Under the pieces are notes generated by a model that saw nothing but the letters and a program-made list of their open reading frames with translations, made no database searches and had not been told where the DNA came from. Below are positions 16,012 through 23,000 of a DNA stretch of 64,000 bases, piece by piece. The stretch is taken from positions 1 to 64,000 of IMG/VR virus record IMGVR_UViG_3300020220_000020. One strand, 5' to 3'. Each line of letters opens with the position of its first letter. The stretch's first letter is position 1. Position numbers and translations under genes: made by a program. Source of the DNA: a virus.

Positions 16012-17044
16012 GCCATCTAATTTTTTTAGTCTGGCTAAATTTTCTCAGCTTTCAACGCAGAATTTATCTAGTCCGGTTTTTGAAAACGCAGAAAGTAGCA
16101 CAGCCCCTGTTGAACAAAAATCTGAATCATCTCTTCCTGTTTTTGATGCAGGTGATTTTGACGGACAAAATATGCTTGAATCTGAAGGTTCTGATTCAAA
16201 AAATCTAAATTTTAATAACCACTTAGAGTTTTATAATTTTCTCAAAGATATTTTTGAAAAAAATAATAACGATTCAGCTGCTGCCTTTGACGAATCTTGG
16301 AATGGGATTCTTGCCCCCTTTCTTGGAGACTCTTCTGGGGCTTCCCAGGTTGAGGACGGGCTTAAAAGGTTTTTTAGCTCAGAAATAGAAAGCGAAGATG
16401 CGGTTGATCTTGTAAATGACATATTTTCTATATATTCAAGTTCTATAGGACCGGAGATTGAGCCAATCATGACACAAAAACAATCAAATGAAATTATAAA
16501 CGATATGATAAAGAGATCAAGAGAATCTATTTCTATTATAAGTGATTATATTTGCGATAATCTTGTTGGCAATTGCGACACAAGTAATAATTCTTCTATG
16601 AAGAAAGAAGCTCAACACAAAGGAATGGAGAATATTTATTACTTTGGTCCAGAATCAGTTAGTGTAAGTCCTTTTACTAATGACATACAGTCTGGTCTTC
16701 ATAGGGTTGAGCAGAATAAAGGTTTTGGACTTGTTTTAGATGACATTAAGGACTTGGATTATGAAGCCATATGGCGTCAAAATGTTATGGATAAATATAC
16801 GCAGCCATATAGGGATGAAAATGGCAATTATGTTGGTGGTTATTTAAATAAAAGATTTGAAATTAATAGAAACATTGATCCAATAAATAATATGCAACTT
16901 CCTCCTGGTGTTCGCAACAGGCCTTATGTTCCAGAGCTTGGATTAACAGAAGCTCGTATGGAAGTTGCAAGAGGAAACAAAGATAAGTTATCAGATCCTT
17001 TTAGTTTGTCCAGTGTTGATTTGAATTTAAAAAAAAAGATATAA
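16004..17044 (+). CDS. Unknown pre-portal protein (0-frame product of a probable -1 frameshift pair)
   Basis: A 346-residue protein. The N-terminal 100 residues are Ser/Asp-rich and flexible, then a helical part (residues 100-200) and a conserved-looking region follow (GLVLDDIKDLDYEAIWRQ, RPYVPELGLTEARMEVARG). It ends LNLKKKI at a run of nine A residues. The sequence T-TTA-AAA-AAA-AAG there holds slippery heptamers and is followed by a candidate stem. A -1 shift on A-AAA-AAG would replace the last residue with 74 residues carrying a zinc ribbon, giving a 419-residue form. The gene lies just upstream of the portal, so a neck, portal-associated or scaffold role is plausible but unproven. Confidence 0.55.
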   Translation: MHKPSNFFSLAKFSQLSTQNLSSPVFENAESSTAPVEQKSESSLPVFDAGDFDGQNMLESEGSDSKNLNFNNHLEFYNFLKDIFEKNNNDSAAAFDESWNGILAPFLGDSSGASQVEDGLKRFFSSEIESEDAVDLVNDIFSIYSSSIGPEIEPIMTQKQSNEIINDMIKRSRESISIISDYICDNLVGNCDTSNNSSMKKEAQHKGMENIYYFGPESVSVSPFTNDIQSGLHRVEQNKGFGLVLDDIKDLDYEAIWRQNVMDKYTQPYRDENGNYVGGYLNKRFEINRNIDPINNMQLPPGVRNRPYVPELGLTEARMEVARGNKDKLSDPFSLSSVDLNLKKKI

Positions 17045-17095
17045 CTAAGTCTGCCCAGTTGGATCTTTCTGGTTATGATTCTTATAAGGGCAGAT
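17026..17095 (+). promoter_or_regulatory. Candidate programmed -1 ribosomal frameshift signal
   Basis: In the 0 frame the codons are TTA AAA AAA AAG ATA TAA. They contain T-TTA-AAA and A-AAA-AAG, both valid X-XXY-YYZ slippery heptamers; the second is the highly active bacterial type. Eleven bases after AAG, TCTGCCC (17050-17056) can pair perfectly with GGGCAGA (17088-17094), with an extra G-U pair, across a 31-base loop. This is the classic layout for stimulating slippage. The pairing and spacing are read directly; activity is inferred. Confidence 0.6.
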
Positions 17096-17262
17096 CAAAA
17101 TCGAACAATACTTACAAAAACTTAAAAAGAGTTTGTCCTATTTGCAACAGTGATAATTCTGCAGATACGTCGAAAAATAACAACAAGTGTGTTAATTGTG
17201 GAGCCTCTTTAAGAGGCGTTCCTTCTCAATTTGTATTTGCGATAGGTAAGAAAAAACAGTAA
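17038..17262 (+). CDS. Zinc-ribbon extension reached by probable -1 frameshift
   Basis: This -1 frame is open from 17020 and encodes, after the slip, DITKSAQLDLSGYDSYKGRS, then a zinc ribbon VCPICNSDNSAD...NKCVNCGASLRG with a CxxC-x16-CxxC spacing. It has no ATG at a useful place. The in-frame TTG at 17059 has no Shine-Dalgarno upstream (AAGTCTGCCCAG). The lack of an independent start, the slippery run and the downstream stem all favour translation as the tail of the gene at 16004. The alternatives are a homopolymer sequencing error that split one gene, or weak initiation at TTG. The zinc ribbon may bind DNA or a partner protein. Confidence 0.6.
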   Translation, partial: DITKSAQLDLSGYDSYKGRSKSNNTYKNLKRVCPICNSDNSADTSKNNNKCVNCGASLRGVPSQFVFAIGKKKQ

Positions 17263-17268
17263 AAATAA

Positions 17269-19548
17269 ATGGCAAAGAAAACAGAACAACAAATTAGTAG
17301 TGATTCGCTTAAGGACCAGAAAATGATTAATTCTGCCGTTGTAAATATGCCTCTAACAAAAGCTGCTCAGTATATGGGCGGTAGTGCATCTACCATATTT
17401 ACTCAGCCCATGTTCTTTTCTCCGCTTCACACGCCTCAAAGTTGGCAAATTGCAAGCAAGAGAAAAGAAGTCTACCAGTGGTCTAGGTTCTATTATGAAA
17501 ATGAACCAAAAGCTGCGGCAGGAATAGACTTTTACGCAGGCTTCCCAATGAATGGTTTTACTTTGGAATGCAAGGACAAAAAAGTACTTGCATTCTATGA
17601 GCATTTAATAGATAAAATAAATTTGAGTTATTGGTTTAGAAAAATATCTCACGAATATTTTTTACTTGGAGATGTGTTTGTTTTTACTGAAGTTGACTGT
17701 CCTCATTGCGGTGGTCATGGCGTTTTACCGGATGGCCGTCAGTGCAACCATCCTGATGGTACATTCAAGAGAATTCTTATTTTAAATCCTGATTTCATAG
17801 AAGTAAATAATTCTCAGCTTGCAGAAAAACCAACAATTGCTCTTATTCCTGATGATGATTTAAAGAAAGTTGTTCAACACAAAAAGCCCAAAGAAGTATA
17901 TGAGAATATACCTCAAAACGTAAAAGACATGATATCTTCTGGCGCTGCCATACCTCTTTCATCAAGATGTGTGTCTCATTTGAGACACAAAGGCTCTCCT
18001 TACGGAGTCTATGGAGAGAGTCTTCTAAGAAGACTGTTTATGGTAATAGCATATAAAACCAAGCTGATGACAGCTAATTGGATAATGGCTGAAAGGCACA
18101 TTCTTCCAATAAGAATAGCAAAAGTTGGAAATGATAATCGTCCAGCTAGCGAATACGACATAGCTGATGTTCAGAGTCAACTTGCCTCTGTTGCAAATGA
18201 CCCAAACTTGACAATAGTTACTCATCATGCTTTTGAATTAATACACGAAGGTGCTACTGGAAAGATTCACGATATTGCTTCTCAGCTTGAGTACGTTGGT
18301 AAAGAAATGCTTGATGGACTGATGTTGAATCAGGGTCTTCTTAATGGTGAGCTTGCCGGGTACAGTAGCGTTGCCATAGGCGCAGAAACCATGATACGTA
18401 GACTTGAAACTTGGCGTCAAGAGCTTGCTGAATGGTGTGAGAAAAATATATTTCTTCCTATAGCACAGATGCAGGGTTTTGTTGATGTTTCTAAGTCTGA
18501 AATGATTAACGAAACAGTTTATCTTTATCCCAAGGTAAAGTGGAACGATCTCAAGCTCAGAGACAATAGTCAGTATTTGCAGAGTCTTTCGCAGCTTCAC
18601 GACAAGGGTATAATATCAACACAAAAACTACTACAAGAATTTAATATAGATTACGATCAAGAGATTAATAGAATAAGAGAAGAACAAATAGTCAGTGGTA
18701 AGGGAGGTCTTGTTCAGCAAGGGGCTGGTGGCGGTGGTGGTGGATTAGATCTTGGTATGGGCGGCGGTGGCCTTGATCTTGGTTTAGGTGGTGGAGGCGC
18801 ACCTGGAGGAATGCCAGGAGATATGGGTCTTGGTGGATTGGACATGGGAGGTGGCGCTCCGATGGGAGGTGCTCCCGCAGGAGGTGCTCCCGCAGGAGGT
18901 GCTCCCGTAGGAGGTGCTCCCGTAGGAGGTGCTCCCGTAGGAGGTGCAGTTGCTTCTCAAGAAGAATCTTTAAATTTGATAAAAGAAGCTCAGCAGCAAC
19001 AGGGTATTAATCCAGATTTTAGAGTTTATAAAAAAGGTAAACAACCTAAAAAGGAAAACATAAAAGACCAGAAGGATCAAAAGCTTGCTCCAATATATTT
19101 GACAAAACCTGAACAAAAATTATATAATATAATTTCTTCTTTAAAATTGCCCTATAGAGTATTTGCTCAATACAAACAGGCAATACCAGGCCAAACGAAT
19201 CCCTATCTTTTAGATTTTGCTATTCCTGACCTTGGTTTAAACCTAGAGGCTGATGGTGATTTTTGGCATTCTGATCCAGAAAGTATACAAAGAGATAAGG
19301 AAAGAGACTATAGACTCGCATCTATGGGGTGGAGAGTAATTAGATTAAGAGAGGACGCACTTAATAATAGGGCAGATGTTTGCGAAACTATCATTAGAAA
19401 TAATATACAAGATATTATTAATGAGAAAATGAAAAAAAGGTCTAATTCAGATGAAAATGAAATTATTATTAAGATATCATCCAATGATATGAAGGATGAT
19501 ATAGTAATAATTAAGAATTCTTTTGAATATGATCAAAATAGCGGCTAA
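17269..19548 (+). CDS. Portal protein with C-terminal Vsr/DUF559-like nuclease domain
   Basis: A 759-residue protein. Residues 30-480 have portal features: PQSWQIASKRKEVYQWSRFY, EPKAAAGIDFYAGFP, the long central helices around LLRRLFMVIAYKTKLMTANW, and the crown/stem stretch with GYSSVAIGAETMIRRLETWRQ split near residue 370. A small CPHC...CNH motif (C144, C147, C159, H161) may bind zinc. A Gly/Pro/Ala linker (about 484-565) carries 15-bp repeats. Residues 605-735 look like a PD-(D/E)XK nuclease: LLDFAIPD (D649), NLEADGDFWH (E660, D662), then RDKERDYRLASMGWRVIRLRED, close to Vsr and DUF559 proteins. The portal forms the DNA channel. The catalytic residues look intact, and the fusion is unusual. 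Confidence 0.8.
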   Translation: MAKKTEQQISSDSLKDQKMINSAVVNMPLTKAAQYMGGSASTIFTQPMFFSPLHTPQSWQIASKRKEVYQWSRFYYENEPKAAAGIDFYAGFPMNGFTLECKDKKVLAFYEHLIDKINLSYWFRKISHEYFLLGDVFVFTEVDCPHCGGHGVLPDGRQCNHPDGTFKRILILNPDFIEVNNSQLAEKPTIALIPDDDLKKVVQHKKPKEVYENIPQNVKDMISSGAAIPLSSRCVSHLRHKGSPYGVYGESLLRRLFMVIAYKTKLMTANWIMAERHILPIRIAKVGNDNRPASEYDIADVQSQLASVANDPNLTIVTHHAFELIHEGATGKIHDIASQLEYVGKEMLDGLMLNQGLLNGELAGYSSVAIGAETMIRRLETWRQELAEWCEKNIFLPIAQMQGFVDVSKSEMINETVYLYPKVKWNDLKLRDNSQYLQSLSQLHDKGIISTQKLLQEFNIDYDQEINRIREEQIVSGKGGLVQQGAGGGGGGLDLGMGGGGLDLGLGGGGAPGGMPGDMGLGGLDMGGGAPMGGAPAGGAPAGGAPVGGAPVGGAPVGGAVASQEESLNLIKEAQQQQGINPDFRVYKKGKQPKKENIKDQKDQKLAPIYLTKPEQKLYNIISSLKLPYRVFAQYKQAIPGQTNPYLLDFAIPDLGLNLEADGDFWHSDPESIQRDKERDYRLASMGWRVIRLREDALNNRADVCETIIRNNIQDIINEKMKKRSNSDENEIIIKISSNDMKDDIVIIKNSFEYDQNSG
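18865..18948 (+). repeat. 15-bp tandem repeat in portal linker
   Basis: Five full copies of a 15-base unit (GGAGGTGCTCCCGYA), plus a partial sixth, encode GGAP(A/V) repeats in the flexible linker between portal core and nuclease domain. The copies differ only at one position (GCA or GTA), which points to recent slippage. It is not a CRISPR array because the units are contiguous and coding. Confidence 0.9.
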
Positions 19549-19942
19549 AAGAATTAAGGACAGAAACATTTCATGGAAAGAGATGTATTCTGAAAGAACA
19601 CAGCCATTAAAAAATAGATATGAATCTGAATTGGGCAATGGCTCCTATTACAGATGGGAGGGTCACGACTACACAACAAATAGTGATTATTATGTTGTTT
19701 GTTCTCCAGCAAGAACTAAGAATCTTGATAAGATGTATTTTGCTGGGATTAAAAAACTTCCGCCAATATACAAAAGAAGTATCACAAAAGTTTATAGTCC
19801 CTACGGAAAATATTTTCAAAATATTGTTTCAGCATTGACTTATCTAAATAAAAAATATAATGTACCGTTTCCAAAAAATCAATTTAATTATACTATTCTT
19901 CATCTTCAAAATGTGGAAATTCCAAGAACTGTAAAGGCGTAA
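19529..19942 (+). CDS. Small basic protein after portal, unknown
   Basis: About 137 residues from the ATG at 19529, inside the last 20 bases of the portal gene. An in-frame TTG at 19523 is less likely. The N-terminus MIKIAAKRIKDRNISWKEMY is basic and shares the KIA motif seen in nearby genes. The rest is rich in Tyr and Lys (SYYRWEGHDYTTNSDYYVV), with alternating strands and a C-terminal region NQFNYTILHLQNVEIPRTVKA. No family is recognised. It sits between portal and protease/scaffold, so it is probably a head assembly component. Confidence 0.5.
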   Translation: MIKIAAKRIKDRNISWKEMYSERTQPLKNRYESELGNGSYYRWEGHDYTTNSDYYVVCSPARTKNLDKMYFAGIKKLPPIYKRSITKVYSPYGKYFQNIVSALTYLNKKYNVPFPKNQFNYTILHLQNVEIPRTVKA

Positions 19943-19945
19943 CGA

Positions 19946-19981
19946 ATGGAAAAAAGATCAATTAATTTTAATCCTTCTTAA
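19946..19981 (+). CDS. 11-residue upstream open reading frame (relic start of the protease/scaffold gene)
   Basis: ATG at 19946 encodes MEKRSINFNPS then TAA. The same residues, RSINFNPS, recur near the start of the next gene, where the codon matching this stop is CAA (Gln). This is probably the original start of the large gene, cut off by a C-to-T change in the first copy of a tandem duplication. It could act as a leader peptide whose translation ends 13 bases before the new ATG, helping re-initiation. Confidence 0.5.
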   Translation: MEKRSINFNPS

Positions 19982-20061
19982 ATTGGAGTCCTCAATGTGC
20001 CTCAGCAAAAGATCAATTAATTTTAATCCTTCTCAAATTGGAGTCCTCAATGTGCCTCAGC
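19952..20061 (+). repeat. 55-bp direct tandem duplication over the protease/scaffold start
   Basis: Copy 1 (19952-20006) and copy 2 (20007-20061) match over the whole unit except one base, T19979 versus C20034, which makes TAA in copy 1 and CAA in copy 2. The unit is not a multiple of three. An ATG that is out of frame inside the gene (copy 2, NV codons) becomes, in copy 1, an in-frame start at 19995 with GGAG seven bases upstream. Confidence 0.9.
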
Positions 20062-23000
20062 ATTGGGAAGAGTTTAATTTAAATTCAATAATAAAGTCTG
20101 CAGCACTAAATGAAGAAAACAAAAATGGATCTTTTGAGGATTTTGATCTCAAAGAAGCAATAAATAAAAATCCAGAACATCTTTTTGTAAAAGTTTTTGC
20201 AATAAAAGAAAATGAGATGAATGACAACGGAGATTTCTTTTCAAAAGAAGAGCTTCAAAAAGCCGCAAAAACATTTATTGGTGTTCCTGTTTTCGTAAAT
20301 CATCAAAATGATGATATAGAAAAAGCAAGAGGCAAAGTTGTTCACGCATGGTACGATGAGTCAAAAGGCGGTATTTACACCATAAACATGGTTGATAAAA
20401 TTGCCTATCCAAGACTTGCTCGTGGCATAGAAACTGGTGTTATAACAGGTACTTCAATGGGCTGCAGTGTTCAGCATTCTATTTGTAGTGTTTGTCACAA
20501 TCAGGCTTCTACCGCTAAAGATTTTTGTTCTCATATAAAAGAGAGAAAGAAAAAGAAGTTTTCTGGTGAATGTGAATGCGAATATCATAAAAATGGCAAT
20601 TATGACGTGTGTCCATTATGTGGCGGGAAAAAAGGTGAAAAGAAAAAGATAAAGCATAAAGACCAAACTATATATGAGCACAACTATGGTGTTAAGTTTA
20701 TAGAAGACAGTTTTGTTGTAAATCCTGCATGTCATGATTGTCTTGTGGCTGAAATCCTAAATTCAGACGGCATTAATAAAAAGGTTGCAGAACTTTCTGA
20801 ATCTATAACAAAACTAGCATCTAGCGTTCCTGTAAACGAGCAGAGTCATATTTGCGAAAATGGGATGTGTTCTTTAAGAAAGGTTGCTGGAGTTTCGGAA
20901 ATAAACGAGTTAAATCAGGCTATGAATTTAATGGAGAGAGTTGCTCGTTCACTTATGGCCCAAAAAGAAAGAGTTAGCCTAGAATATGTTAGTGATATTG
21001 TTAAAACATTGGCCGATGTTCAAAAAATATCAGACGAACTTATAGAAATGGGTTATGCCAAATTGCCAAGTCCAAGTGTTCATGATGCAAGCGTTGGCAC
21101 TAGTTCTGCTGCATCTCCAATAAATAAAGAAAGAATAGGGCAACTTTCTCCATCTCCCGCTGCAATGCAAACATTTCCTCAGCCTGCAATTCAGCAGGCA
21201 ATTCAGCCAAAACCATCTCCTCAGCCTGCTCCTAATACTGTATCTCCTATGGAAACATCATATGGAGATGATGTTGGAAGGGTTGTAAAACCAAATATTT
21301 CTCCAAAAGGTGCTAATTCAAGGGAGGAATTTACAAAAATATCAGAAAATTTAATTAACAGTCTACAGTCTGTTTATTCTAATGGGAATCTAATAAAAAA
21401 TCAAATAACAAATATGTCAGATCAAATCTTAAATAACAAAATCGTCCAAATAGACAGAGATAATCTATCTGTTATTATTTCTGCTGATGGCGATGGTGAA
21501 ATAAAAATTGCTGAATGCAGAGACGGAAAAATTATGAAGTTGTCTGATATAGACTTATTTGATTCTGAAATGCAGGATCTCATAAGGGGCAATTCTGCTA
21601 AGGCAGCAGAATTGATTATTGAATCGATGATAGGTAACAAACAGGAGATTAAGGAATCCATGGAAAACAATGAAAATATAAAAATAGCTCAGTCAAAAGA
21701 TACTATTACCGAAAATCAGCTTAATGGCTCTGACCTAAAGCTCCATCCAAGATGGAAAGAGGGAGAGCATTACACTGCCATTACCGAAAGTTCTGAGCAG
21801 CTTGGAGCAAAGTCTCCTAAGTCCAAAGATGTTTCCAGTGATTCTCCACAGGTTAGAAAAGGAACATATTCTGAAATTACCGAGCTACAGCTTGCTAACA
21901 ACAAGAATGGTTTCCTTGCTCGTTGGGGAGATTTTCCAACCGTTATTACCGAGGGTCAATGGACAGAAATGTCTAGAGAAGTCTTTGCAAAAATGCCTTC
22001 TGATTGGACTAGTTACGTCCAAACAGGTCAACTTGATTCCTTAAGAGACTCTCATAGCTGGAAAGAGCCAACTGTTGTCACCGAATCTCAATTAAGAGGC
22101 TCTTCCAAGAAAACTGCATCTTCTGTAAATGAAATGCTTAAGTCTGCATCCGAAGCTGTTGTTGATTCAATCGTAACTTATGGTCTTTCTGGAGAACAAC
22201 TTAAGAGAGTTGTTGCTTTTGTAAAAAGCAATCCACACAATCACCTCAAAGCTTCTTATATGACTCTTGTAAATTCTGCTCCATGGACAGTTGATATGAG
22301 ACAGGATGTAAATGCCAAAAATAGATTCTTTAAGAAGGCCAGCTCATCAGATATGGATCCTGTTGATTCTTTCATAGGTGCCATGTCTGACAATATCGGT
22401 TCTCACAGGGCAGAAGATTTTATAGATGCTGTTAGTTTCATAGTAAATGACAGTAGTGCTTGGAAGGTTGCAAACGACAAGGCCGAAGAAAGAGTTGCTA
22501 GCATTAACAGTGAAGATGAAATATCTTCCAAAGAAGATATCTTTAGAAAGGCATTTGCAGAAAATGAGCTTCCAGAAGATGGAATGTTTAAGGTTTGCTG
22601 CACAATCAAGGATGATATTGGAATAGATCCATCTGACAATAAGAATTTCTTGAAAGCCGTATTTGCTTTTGCTCAAGATTCAGTATCTGACAGATTTGGA
22701 GATATAGACATAATACCAGTAAATGTTGATATAGATGAGGAGAACGGTCTTGTTGAATGCACTGCCAAGCAGGCATCAATGCTTGATGATTCCGAGCTTG
22801 AAGCTTGGAATAAGGTCGCTTCTTCCTTAAATGAAGAATCATCAGAGTCTGAAGATTCTGACATGGTAAGAACTGCTTCTTCTGATAACTCAAACTCAAG
22901 AAGAGCTCGTATACTTGATGAGCTTGATAGGCTTGAAAAGCAGGCTCAGCTTGCTGGTGGTCAGATGCCAACGGCTCTAAATCCAGCTGGTATGGGTGCT

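Noticed and set aside
18865-18948. Tandem repeats considered as a CRISPR array
   Set aside because: Units are 15 bases, contiguous and coding for a Gly-Pro linker.
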